From: Deltaproteobacteria bacterium
GTDB taxonomy: Bacteria > Desulfobacterota > DSM-4660 > Desulfatiglandales > HGW-15
Assembly (NCBI GenBank): GCA_016931115.1
Contig: JAFGFM010000142.1
Span: 1 to 36,139, forward strand
Direction of reading: 5' to 3'
Length of the DNA: 36,139 nucleotides
Shown here: piece after piece, positions 7,607 to 15,545 of the stretch
How positions within the stretch are numbered: position 1 is the first letter of the stretch
Layout of the letters: each line of letters begins with the position of its first letter
Notes under the pieces: generated by a model
Told to the model about the DNA's origin: nothing
The model's input: the letters and a program-made list of their open reading frames with translations, nothing else
Database searches by the model: none
Program-made: the position numbers and the translations under genes

Positions 7607-9085
7607 ATGCTTATTACCATTGTCCTTATTCCTGTTTTGCTTGGAGCCCTTTCCATTGTACTTCCATATAAAAAGATAAGGAGAGGAATCCTGGTTGCAG
7701 GTTCAATATCTCATTTGACCCTGACTGTTATCCTGGGTTTTATGCGGAATAATGCATATGATACAGGTGACTGGATCGGGCTCGATAATCAGGGGCTATT
7801 GTTTCTGGCTATAACCAGCATACTGTTTTTAATGGTCTCAATATATACGGCAGGCTATTTGTGGAGAGAGTCTGATCGCAATGTTGAGGACTCGGTTGAG
7901 GGGTTCTATTTCAGGAACGAACCGGAGAGAATGTTCATTGCCTGCCTGCTTTTTTTTCTGGCAACCATGAGTATGGTATGCATAAGCAGGCATATGGGGC
8001 TTTTGTGGGTTGCTATTGAGGCCACAACCCTGGTTAGCGCACCGCTTATAAGCTTTCATAAACATCACAGGAGCCTTGAGGCCACGTGGAAGTACCTGCT
8101 CATATGCTCTGTGGGTATTGCTGTAGCGCTCCTTGGCAATTATTTTATGGCCTTTGCAGCACACCAGGAGGTATCCTTGAACCTGGATAAACTTATAGGA
8201 AACGCAGGCTTTCTTGATCAAAAATGGCTGAAGGCCTCCTTTCTTATGCTGCTTGTAGGGTATGGCACAAAGGCAGGCATTGCGCCCATGCACACATGGC
8301 TTCCTGATGCACACAGCGAGGCACCTTCAATGGTCTCTGCATTGCTTTCAGGCGCATTGCTCAACTGTGCATTCCTGGGCATCATGAGATCACACTCGAT
8401 CCTTTTCGCATCAGGCCTTGGTGATTTCAGCGGGGGGCTAATGGTCTTCTTCGGGATGCTCTCAATCGTATTTGCCGCTGCTTTTATGATTCGCCAGACC
8501 GATTACAAACGCATGCTCGCATATTCAAGCATAGAACACATAGGCATACTTACACTTGGCGCAGGCATCGGAGGTATTGCAGGGACAGGCGCAATGCTCC
8601 ATGCTGTAAATCACTCACTTACCAAGGGCATGCTGTTTATTATTTCAGGGCAGATACTCTATTTGTACGGGAGCAAAAAGACCTCTGATGTACACAATAT
8701 AGCAAAAACAACACCTTTTACCGGGATATTCTGGATGGTCGGGTTTCTGGCCATTACTGGCACCCCGCCCTTTGGCACCTTTATAAGCGAGATTACCATA
8801 TTATATGGAATAATCGGCGCTGGCAGATGGGGGATCGCAGCAGGGTATCTGCTTGGGCTTGGTGTTATTTTTATAGCCATGGCAAGGATCATGATCAACA
8901 TGTCCTTTGGAGGAAACTTGAACAGCCGCATTATTGAAAAGCTAAAAGAGCTAAAGGGCGTACCTTTATGGTATACTGCCCCTGTGATAATCATGGCCTT
9001 CATAATATTATCTCTTGGAATCTATGTCCCTGATGCCCTCTTTCGTTTTCTTGCGAATGCAGCAGGGCTGACTGGAGGTTTATAG
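7607..9085 (+). CDS. hyfF: HyfF-like antiporter subunit
   Basis: The second NuoM/NuoN-like subunit, 492 residues from the ATG at 7607. The frame is open further upstream, but only inside hyfE. Conserved are Glu138 (WVAIEATTLVSAP) and Lys222 (YGTKAGIAPMHTWLPDAH). In contrast to HyfB, the position 31 residues after that lysine, where HyfB has Lys249, is Asn253 (GALLNCAFLG). This may be normal for HyfF-type proteins or could alter the proton path; I cannot decide without an alignment. The C-terminus has further helices and no long amphipathic arm. Spacing to both neighbours is under 5 bp. Confidence 0.86.
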   Translation: MLITIVLIPVLLGALSIVLPYKKIRRGILVAGSISHLTLTVILGFMRNNAYDTGDWIGLDNQGLLFLAITSILFLMVSIYTAGYLWRESDRNVEDSVEGFYFRNEPERMFIACLLFFLATMSMVCISRHMGLLWVAIEATTLVSAPLISFHKHHRSLEATWKYLLICSVGIAVALLGNYFMAFAAHQEVSLNLDKLIGNAGFLDQKWLKASFLMLLVGYGTKAGIAPMHTWLPDAHSEAPSMVSALLSGALLNCAFLGIMRSHSILFASGLGDFSGGLMVFFGMLSIVFAAAFMIRQTDYKRMLAYSSIEHIGILTLGAGIGGIAGTGAMLHAVNHSLTKGMLFIISGQILYLYGSKKTSDVHNIAKTTPFTGIFWMVGFLAITGTPPFGTFISEITILYGIIGAGRWGIAAGYLLGLGVIFIAMARIMINMSFGGNLNSRIIEKLKELKGVPLWYTAPVIIMAFIILSLGIYVPDALFRFLANAAGLTGGL

Positions 9086-9086
9086 G

Positions 9087-10592
9087 ATGCCGGGTTCCAG
9101 TTTTATCAGGACAGTAAACGCTGAGGCGGTTGATTTCAGGGATATCCCTGTTATGGATTTTGCTGATTTCCGGGAGTCAATAATTGAAGAGATAAGGGCA
9201 GGGGGGCGTATTTCAGCCATGCCTGCCTGTCCGGCTGAGGATGGCCTTCTAAGGATAATCGCAGTGCTATCCCTGCCAGTATCGGGTGAAATACTTATAG
9301 GGTCAACCTGCATAAATGGGTCATGGCCATCTATCACTCCTGACTGCACTGCTGCACACTGGTTTGAAAGGGAGATCGCCGAGATACATAGTGTCACACC
9401 AAACGGGCATCCCTGGTTAAAACCGATACGTTTCCAGCCACCACATGATATCTCTTTGCAGGAATATTCCCTGCAATGCGGCAATGCAAAATTCTTAGGC
9501 CTTGATGGGGAAGAGTCACATGAGGTGGCTGTAGGGCCAGTTCATGCAGGGATTATTGAACCTGGTCATTTCAGATTTTTATGCCATGGGGAGACAGTAT
9601 ACCACCTTGAGATATCATTAGGCTACCAGCACAGGGGCATCGAAAGGGCCATGAAAGGGGGGCCTGGTGTCAGAGCCCTGCACTATATGGAAACTTTAGC
9701 AGGAGATACAACAATAGGGCATGCTACAGCATACTGCATGGCGATTGAGGCATTGTCAGCTATATCTGTGCCGCCCCGTTCACTTGCCATAAGGGCCATA
9801 GCAGCGGAACTGGAACGGATAGCAAACCATGTTGGTGACCTGGGCGCACTTGCCGGTGATGTTGGTTTCTTACCCACAATGAGTTACTGTGGCAGGATTA
9901 GGGGAGATGTGTTAAACATGACCGCCCTTTTATGCGGGAATCGCTTTGGCAGGGGGCTTGTGCGCCCATCAGGCACGGCCTTTAATCTTGATAAAAATCT
10001 GATCGATGAACTCATGTTGCGGCTTAAATCAACAGAAAAGGATATTACCTCTGCTGTTGAACTCATGTTTGACACACCATCGGTGCTGTCAAGGTTTGAG
10101 GGAACAGGCGCATTATCAGAGGAAACAGCAAGGGAGGCAGGGCTTGTAGGTGTGGCTGCAAGGGCAACAGGCATGAACTGTGATGTGAGGAATGAATTCC
10201 CTTATGGTATGTACTGTTTTTCACAGCTGCATGCATGCACCTGGAATACAGGCGACTGTTTTGCCCGCGCCTATGTAAGATGGCTTGAGATCAGGAGCTC
10301 CATCGAGTTTATCAGAACACAGCTACTAAATTTACCAGACGGGCCTGTATCATGCAAAACCGCGCCAATCAGTAAAGAAAAGATTACTGTCAGCCTTGTA
10401 GAGGGGTGGAGGGGAGAGATATGCCATGTGGCGGTTACGGACAAAGAGGGGCGATTCGCATTTTATAAGGTGGTTGACCCCTCATTTCATAACTGGTTCG
10501 GGCTTGCTTTGGCCCTGAGAAATCAGCAGATATCTGATTTCCCATTATGTAATAAGAGTTTTAATCTGTCATATTGTGGACATGATTTATAG
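9087..10592 (+). CDS. Fused 30K-49K large subunit without Ni-Fe ligands (Ehr-type)
   Basis: A 501-residue protein. Residues ~1-135 form a NuoC/30K-like domain (HWFEREIAEIHSVTPNGHPW), and ~145-501 a NuoD/hydrogenase-large-subunit domain (GPVHAGIIEPGHFRF, GYQHRGIE, ELERIANHVGDLG). Group 4 [NiFe] hydrogenases bind the metal with two CxxC pairs. Here the first site reads METLAGDTTIGHA (201-213) and the second VVDPSFHNWFGLALA (463-477), so no cysteine is left in either. The fold is otherwise intact and the protein ends as Ehr-type subunits do (KSFNLSYCGHDL). It therefore cannot bind Ni-Fe in the usual way. It is best read as the catalytically recast subunit of an energy-converting hydrogenase-related complex whose substrate is unknown. 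Confidence 0.88.
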   Translation: MPGSSFIRTVNAEAVDFRDIPVMDFADFRESIIEEIRAGGRISAMPACPAEDGLLRIIAVLSLPVSGEILIGSTCINGSWPSITPDCTAAHWFEREIAEIHSVTPNGHPWLKPIRFQPPHDISLQEYSLQCGNAKFLGLDGEESHEVAVGPVHAGIIEPGHFRFLCHGETVYHLEISLGYQHRGIERAMKGGPGVRALHYMETLAGDTTIGHATAYCMAIEALSAISVPPRSLAIRAIAAELERIANHVGDLGALAGDVGFLPTMSYCGRIRGDVLNMTALLCGNRFGRGLVRPSGTAFNLDKNLIDELMLRLKSTEKDITSAVELMFDTPSVLSRFEGTGALSEETAREAGLVGVAARATGMNCDVRNEFPYGMYCFSQLHACTWNTGDCFARAYVRWLEIRSSIEFIRTQLLNLPDGPVSCKTAPISKEKITVSLVEGWRGEICHVAVTDKEGRFAFYKVVDPSFHNWFGLALALRNQQISDFPLCNKSFNLSYCGHDL

Positions 10593-10600
10593 AGAGAATT

Positions 10601-11371
10601 ATGATCAATATTATAAAGACACGCATACAGCAGAAATACAGGACCTTTGTTTATCCGGATGGCCCTCCTCCTGAATTACCCCCCAGGTTTGTTGGACGCC
10701 CTGTTGTGAGCAAGGCGCAATGCCTGCATGAGGAGTGCGGAAAGTGTGTATCCATATGTCCTGTGCAGGCAATTTATCTATCTCCTGAAACAAAAGGACC
10801 AATAATTGATACAGGCAAATGCATATTCTGCCGCCAGTGCGAAGGTGCATGTGTTAATGGGGTTATACAATTCAGCAGGAATTATCAGCTTGCTGTATCT
10901 GAGCCTGAAAATCTTCTTGTTAAGGCAGGGGTGCCTGATCATTGTGATGCAAGGAATAAAGTTGCAGAGAAACTGTTTAAAAAATCCCTGAAATTAAGGC
11001 AGGTATCTGCTGGTGGCTGCAATGCATGCGAGGCAGATACAATTGTTTTAGGTACACTCGCATGGGATTTAGGCCGTTTCGGGATGCAGTTTGTTGCGAG
11101 CCCGAGACATGCTGACGGGATACTTATTACAGGGCCAGTTACCCGGAATATGCATGAGGCGCTGTTAAAAACCTACAGGGCAGTTCCTGAACCAAAGATA
11201 GTTATTGCCGTTGGCTCATGCGCCATATCAGGTGGCCCATTTTATGATCACCCGGAGCAGAATAACGGGGCAGGGGGTATTGTTCCGGTTGATCTCTTTA
11301 TACCGGGCTGCCCTCCTCATCCGCTTACGATTTTTGATGGGCTTTTAAGGTTTACAGGCAGAATAAAATAA
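10601..11371 (+). CDS. HyfH-HyfI fusion: ferredoxin plus NuoB-like small subunit
   Basis: 256 residues. The N-terminal half holds two [4Fe-4S] sites: Cys41, 46, 49, 53 (an unusual CX4CX2CX3CP) and Cys74, 77, 80, 84 (standard). From about residue 130 it becomes a NuoB/HyfI small subunit with GGCNACE (Cys140, Cys143), GSCAISGGPF (Cys207) and PGCPPHP (Cys237), so all four ligands of the proximal cluster remain. Electron transfer through this subunit is thus still expected even though its partner lacks Ni-Fe. In hydrogenase-4 these are two separate genes. It is the last gene of the operon, 8 bp after the large subunit, with an AGAGAG-like ribosome site. Confidence 0.87.
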   Translation: MINIIKTRIQQKYRTFVYPDGPPPELPPRFVGRPVVSKAQCLHEECGKCVSICPVQAIYLSPETKGPIIDTGKCIFCRQCEGACVNGVIQFSRNYQLAVSEPENLLVKAGVPDHCDARNKVAEKLFKKSLKLRQVSAGGCNACEADTIVLGTLAWDLGRFGMQFVASPRHADGILITGPVTRNMHEALLKTYRAVPEPKIVIAVGSCAISGGPFYDHPEQNNGAGGIVPVDLFIPGCPPHPLTIFDGLLRFTGRIK

Positions 11372-11397
11372 TCCGGCAGATAGAGGTGTTGCTGGAT
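11371..11397 (+). terminator. Weak hairpin at the end of the Ehr-type operon
   Basis: ATCCGGCA and TGCTGGAT can pair (8 bp with one G-T) directly after the stop codon; a short T-rich run follows. It is less convincing than a classical terminator. The ~170 bp to potA otherwise shows no clear promoter consensus. Confidence 0.3.
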
Positions 11398-11544
11398 AGT
11401 TTTGGTTGAATTATCAGGGTGATAGCTGGTTAATAAATCAAAGGATAGGGTTTGAAAAAATATTTCGCCTTATACTTTTATTTATATTGCCATGCAATTT
11501 TATTTTTCGTATAAAACCGCATCATTTTTTGCAGGAGTTGCCAT

Positions 11545-12657
11545 ATGATCGGAGGCACTGTTAAGGTACATAATGTAAGTAAAAATTTTGGTACCACCCA
11601 GGTCTTGAAAGATATAAAACTTGAAATCAATGCAGGCGAATTCTTTTCGCTTTTAGGGCCATCCGGATGCGGTAAAACCACCCTGTTAAGGATCATTGCC
11701 GGGTTTGAAATCCCCACATCCGGAGATATACTGCTTGATAATGAGAGCGTGATCAACAAGGCGCCTAATGAGCGTCATGTAAACACCATATTCCAGAATT
11801 ATGCCCTGTTCCCTCATCTTACCGTTTTTGAAAATGTTGCCTTTTCCCTGAGACTTAAAAAGATAGATAAAAATATCATCAAGAGCCGTGTTGCAGAGTA
11901 TGTTAATTTGGTCAGGCTTCAGGAGCATATAAACAAGTACCCGGCACAGCTTTCAGGGGGGCAGAGGCAGCGTGTTTCAATAGCCAGGGCGCTCATAAAC
12001 GAGCCAAGGGTTCTGCTCCTGGATGAACCCTTAAGCGCACTTGATGCAAAACTGCGACAGGATCTTTTAATGGAGCTGGATCGCATACATGATATCATAG
12101 GCATTACCTTTATATATGTGACCCATGACCAGGAAGAGGCCATGAGTGTATCCGACCGGATAGCGGTAATGCAGGAGGGTAACCTGTTGCAGGTTGGAAC
12201 ACCCTTTGAGATATATGAAAGCCCGGCAGATATGTTTGTTGCAGATTTTATAGGGGCATCTAACAACATTGAAGGTAAGGTTATAGAGGTAACAGAAAAC
12301 AGGGCCTATATCGAGACCCCTGACATAGGGCGCATAACCGTTGATCTGGATAAAAAACTCAAGGCCAGTGACCATATAAAGGTAACGCTCAGGCCGGAAA
12401 AGATACACATATCAAAAAAGGCGCCATCACTGGATTCCCCTAAATGGAACTGCATATCAGGGAAGGTAGACCAGATGGTATATACAGGTTCTCATACAAG
12501 GTTTATAATAAAGACCGAACACGGGCGGGTATTCAAGACATTCAAGCAGCATGCCCAGTATTTTACCGATGAAGAACCCATACAGTGGGAAGACAATGTT
12601 TATATGTGGTGGCATGCGGATGACAGTTTTATTGTTGAGGTGAATGGCAATAGATGA
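11545..12657 (+). CDS. potA: Spermidine/putrescine ABC transporter ATPase
   Basis: A 370-residue cytoplasmic ATPase that drives polyamine uptake. Walker A is GPSGCGKT (38-45), the Q-loop IFQNYALFPHLT, the signature LSGGQRQRVSIARAL, Walker B VLLLDEPLSALD and the switch histidine THDQEEA. The last ~130 residues form a TOBE-type regulatory domain, as in PotA and other importer ATPases. The order ATPase, two permeases, binding protein matches the pot operon and separates it from sulfate, iron or maltose ATPases, which share the domain plan. GGAG lies 6 bp before the start, and the 3' end overlaps potB by 4 bp. Confidence 0.9.
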   Translation: MIGGTVKVHNVSKNFGTTQVLKDIKLEINAGEFFSLLGPSGCGKTTLLRIIAGFEIPTSGDILLDNESVINKAPNERHVNTIFQNYALFPHLTVFENVAFSLRLKKIDKNIIKSRVAEYVNLVRLQEHINKYPAQLSGGQRQRVSIARALINEPRVLLLDEPLSALDAKLRQDLLMELDRIHDIIGITFIYVTHDQEEAMSVSDRIAVMQEGNLLQVGTPFEIYESPADMFVADFIGASNNIEGKVIEVTENRAYIETPDIGRITVDLDKKLKASDHIKVTLRPEKIHISKKAPSLDSPKWNCISGKVDQMVYTGSHTRFIIKTEHGRVFKTFKQHAQYFTDEEPIQWEDNVYMWWHADDSFIVEVNGNR

Positions 12658-13502
12658 TCAAGAATTACGGACAGCGTTATACATTTCCTATTATGGTGTG
12701 GCTGACAGTATTTTTTGTAATACCATTTTCCATTATCCTGGTAGGTAGTTTCCTTGAAAAAGGGCTGTACGGCGGATTTGAGCCCGCCTTCTCCATTGAG
12801 GCTTACAAGGCGCTTATGTCAGATACCATGCGCAAGGTAACGCTGAACACAATATTTATCAGTGTTGCAACAACTGTGCTTACTGTACTGCTTGCCCTTC
12901 CCACTGCCTATCACATAGCAAGGTCACCATATAAGGAAAAACTGCTTTTCCTTGTTATTATCCCATTCTGGACCAATTTCCTGATACGCATATTTGCCTG
13001 GATCGCAGTGCTTGGCAATAACGGGCTTGTAAACAATTTTTTCGTAAATATCGGGATATTCAATTCCCCTGTTCAACTGTTATATAACAAGTGGGCTATT
13101 ATACTTATCATGATCTATACCTCTCTGCCCTTTGCCATACTGCCCCTCTATGCGGTTATAGAAAAGTTTGATTTTTCCCTGCTGGAGGCGGCAAGGGATC
13201 TTGGTGCAACTAAGTCCCAGTCCATGTTTAAAATACTTATTCCACTTATCCTTCCGGGGATATCCACTGCTGTTCTTTTTACCTTTATCCCGGCCTTTGG
13301 CAATTTTGCCATTCCTGATATTGTTGGTGGCACTGATGTGCGTATGCTGGGTAATATAATCAATGAAAGATTAAAAACCGCTCGTAACTGGCCTTCGGCA
13401 GCAGCCATATCCATGATCCTCACAACAATCTCTGTTGTGATGGTCCTGCTCTTTAACCGCATCATCTCATCCAAAGAGCGAAAGATTGGAGGAAATATCT
13501 GA
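12654..13502 (+). CDS. potB: Polyamine ABC transporter permease
   Basis: A 282-residue inner-membrane permease with six hydrophobic segments. The EAA loop that docks on the ATPase is seen as EAARDLGATKSQSMFKILIP at about residue 180. In two-permease importers of this type the PotB-like member comes first and starts with a short cytoplasmic tail, as here (MIKNYGQRYTFP). The ATGA overlap with potA implies coupled translation. Confidence 0.88.
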   Translation: MIKNYGQRYTFPIMVWLTVFFVIPFSIILVGSFLEKGLYGGFEPAFSIEAYKALMSDTMRKVTLNTIFISVATTVLTVLLALPTAYHIARSPYKEKLLFLVIIPFWTNFLIRIFAWIAVLGNNGLVNNFFVNIGIFNSPVQLLYNKWAIILIMIYTSLPFAILPLYAVIEKFDFSLLEAARDLGATKSQSMFKILIPLILPGISTAVLFTFIPAFGNFAIPDIVGGTDVRMLGNIINERLKTARNWPSAAAISMILTTISVVMVLLFNRIISSKERKIGGNI

Positions 13503-13503
13503 T

Positions 13504-14301
13504 ATGAAGGATGTATTGGTTCGGTCACATATCAAACACAGGATATCAGGGAGTTTTTTCTGGTTTACCATGTTGTTTTTTTATGCACCGCTCCTTGTGC
13601 TGATCGTCTTTTCGTTCAATGAAGGCCGTTCAATGAACTTTACCGGGTTTTCATTCAAATGGTACAAGGTGCTCTTTTTTGACTCTGCAAAGCTCTGGGG
13701 CTCTTTTTACAATACCCTGCTTATAGCAGTAACCTCTGCCCTTGTCTCAACTGTTATCGGTACACTCGGGGCAATCGGTATATACTGGTATAATTTTAAA
13801 ATGAAAAGATACCTTGAGGTGGTGTCATATCTGCCTATTATCCTGCCGGAGATAATCATCGGCGTATCAATGCTCATGTTTTTTGCAGGTATGAATATGC
13901 CCCTGGGGTTATCAACCATAATTATTGCACATATCACCTTCAATATCCCCTATGTGCTGCTTATTGTTATAGCGAGGCTTTCGGAATTTGATTATTCCAT
14001 AATAGAGGCTGCCCATGACCTGGGCGCAACAGAGATGGATACACTCCTGAAGGTAATTATACCCATGTGTATCCCGGGTATCCTTTCAGGTTTTCTTATG
14101 GCAATTACCCTCTCTGTTGACGATTTTGTTATTACCTTTTTTGTAACAGGGCCGGGCGCGTCAACCCTTCCGCTTCATATATATTCCATGCTGCGTTTCG
14201 GGTTGTCACCAGCGATTAATGCCCTTTCCGTGATCCTGATCGTTGGCAGCCTGGCCATGGCGTTTATGTCAAAGAAACTGTTCAAGCATATGTTCAACTA
14301 A
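13504..14301 (+). CDS. potC: Polyamine ABC transporter permease
   Basis: The 265-residue partner permease, with the EAA loop EAAHDLGATEMDTLLKVIIP. I place the start at the ATG at 13504, preceded by TTGGAGGAAA; a longer reading from a TTG at 13486 would put the ribosome site inside the gene. The motif LSVDDFVITFFVTGPG is typical of PotC. It begins 1 bp after the potB stop. Confidence 0.88.
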   Translation: MKDVLVRSHIKHRISGSFFWFTMLFFYAPLLVLIVFSFNEGRSMNFTGFSFKWYKVLFFDSAKLWGSFYNTLLIAVTSALVSTVIGTLGAIGIYWYNFKMKRYLEVVSYLPIILPEIIIGVSMLMFFAGMNMPLGLSTIIIAHITFNIPYVLLIVIARLSEFDYSIIEAAHDLGATEMDTLLKVIIPMCIPGILSGFLMAITLSVDDFVITFFVTGPGASTLPLHIYSMLRFGLSPAINALSVILIVGSLAMAFMSKKLFKHMFN

Positions 14302-14319
14302 TAAAAGGAGAATAAGGCT

Positions 14320-15342
14320 ATGAAAAAAATTAATTTGGTTTTGATTTGTTTAATGGCGCTTTTTATTGTGTTCAGTTGCAGTCAGCAAAAGGAAAAACTC
14401 TATATCTACAACTGGACCTATTATATTCCTGATGAGATAATAAAAAATTTTTCAGAGAAATATAATGTTGAAGTGGTTTATGATGAATTTGCCTCCAATG
14501 AAGAGATGTTTGCAAAGCTCAAGGCAGGAGGTTCAGGGTATGATATAACCTTCCCTTCAGCCGATTATGTCTCCATCATGATAAAAGAGGAGATGCTTGA
14601 AAAGATAGATAAATCAAAGGTCCCCAACTTTAAAAACATTGATCCTGAATTTTTAGCCGGTATTGAATATGATAAAGACTGTGAATATTCAGTGCCCTAT
14701 TACAAGGGTGCCTCAGGCATAGCGGTAAATAAGAAGTTTGTTAAGGATTATAATAAGGATATGAGCATTTACCTTAAACCGGAACTCAAGGGCAGGATGA
14801 CCCTGCTTGATGACATGCGCGAGGTTATGGGTCTTGCCCTTAAAGCTAATGGATATTCGGTCAACTCAATTAATCCTGCTGAGCTTGAAGTTGCAAAGAA
14901 TCTTGTACTTCAGTGGCGTGAAAATATCCTTAAATTCGATGCGGAATCCTTTGCAAAAGCCTTCGCATCCGGTGAGTCATGGGTAGTCCATGGATATGAA
15001 GAGGGTATCTTTCAGGAACTGGAAGAGTCTGCCAAGGCTGATGTGGACTTCTTTATACCGACTACCGGCGGTCCTTTGTATATAGATGCAATGGTTATCC
15101 TGAAGGATTCTAAAAACAAGGAACTGGCATACAAGTTTATAAACTACATACATGAACCGGATGTATATGCCAAGTTTGTTGATTTTTTCGGTTTTCCATC
15201 AATTAATGTGCCTGCCAGGAGCATTAGAACAGGAAAGCCGGTATATACAGAGGATGACCTGAAAAAATGTGAACTCAAGATAGACCTTGGCGAAAATCTT
15301 GAGCTGTATAACAAGATATGGGAAGAGATAAAGGTGAAATAA
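14320..15342 (+). CDS. potD: Polyamine-binding lipoprotein
   Basis: The 340-residue substrate-binding protein that delivers spermidine or putrescine to PotBC. A short hydrophobic leader ends at a lipobox-like VFSC, so Cys20 is probably the lipidated residue, in line with a lipoprotein rather than the free periplasmic PotD of E. coli. Family features are LYIYNWTYYIPDEI at the start of the mature protein, AKLKAGGSGYDITFPSADY, and the closing region with FPSINVPAR. The ribosome site AAAAGGAG fits the start. Which polyamine is preferred cannot be read from the sequence by eye. Confidence 0.9.
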   Translation: MKKINLVLICLMALFIVFSCSQQKEKLYIYNWTYYIPDEIIKNFSEKYNVEVVYDEFASNEEMFAKLKAGGSGYDITFPSADYVSIMIKEEMLEKIDKSKVPNFKNIDPEFLAGIEYDKDCEYSVPYYKGASGIAVNKKFVKDYNKDMSIYLKPELKGRMTLLDDMREVMGLALKANGYSVNSINPAELEVAKNLVLQWRENILKFDAESFAKAFASGESWVVHGYEEGIFQELEESAKADVDFFIPTTGGPLYIDAMVILKDSKNKELAYKFINYIHEPDVYAKFVDFFGFPSINVPARSIRTGKPVYTEDDLKKCELKIDLGENLELYNKIWEEIKVK

Positions 15343-15346
15343 TCCT

Positions 15347-15380
15347 GATGAATGGGCGCGGCGCGCCGTACCCATTCATC
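15347..15380 (+). terminator. Strong hairpin after potD
   Basis: GATGAATGGG and CCCATTCATC form a perfect 10-bp stem; the loop itself contains the self-complementary GGCGCGCC. It lies 4 bp after the potD stop codon. No T tract follows, so it may act as an mRNA 3' stabiliser as much as a terminator. Confidence 0.55.
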
Positions 15381-15450
15381 ATGCAATAACAATCAGCTTG
15401 AAGGGTTGGGCTGCTTCACTGTCCATCGAAGTTGTAGCTCTGATCTTTTT

Positions 15451-15506
15451 AATCGTTATCGAAATCGTTATCGAAATCGATTTGGATTTCGATTTAGATT
15501 TCGAAA
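15451..15506. repeat. 12-nt tandem and inverted repeat block
   Basis: The 12-mer GTTATCGAAATC occurs twice in a row, followed by its near inverse (GATTTGGATTTCGATTTAGA). The block is self-complementary and sits between two convergent transcription units. Confidence 0.55.
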
Positions 15507-15530
15507 GGGCACAATGCGTTGTGCCCCTAC
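15507..15530. repeat. GGGCACA-family palindrome between convergent genes
   Basis: GGGCACAA and TTGTGCCC form a perfect 8-bp stem around TGCG, followed by CCTAC. It lies 16 bp past the end of the helicase gene on the minus strand and could serve as a terminator for either side. Confidence 0.6.
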
Positions 15531-15545
15531 AGAAAACAAATTTTA

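Noticed and set aside
7838-8314. A 158-codon minus-strand frame inside hyfF
   Set aside because: It is antisense to conserved membrane helices and has no independent support.
4057-11371. An active hydrogenase-4 or formate hydrogenlyase
   Set aside because: The Ni-Fe ligands are missing, and no formate dehydrogenase or hyp gene is found.
11372-11544. A riboswitch or clear promoter before potA
   Set aside because: Only short inverted repeats and A/T-rich sequence are seen; no known aptamer pattern or well-spaced -35/-10 pair.
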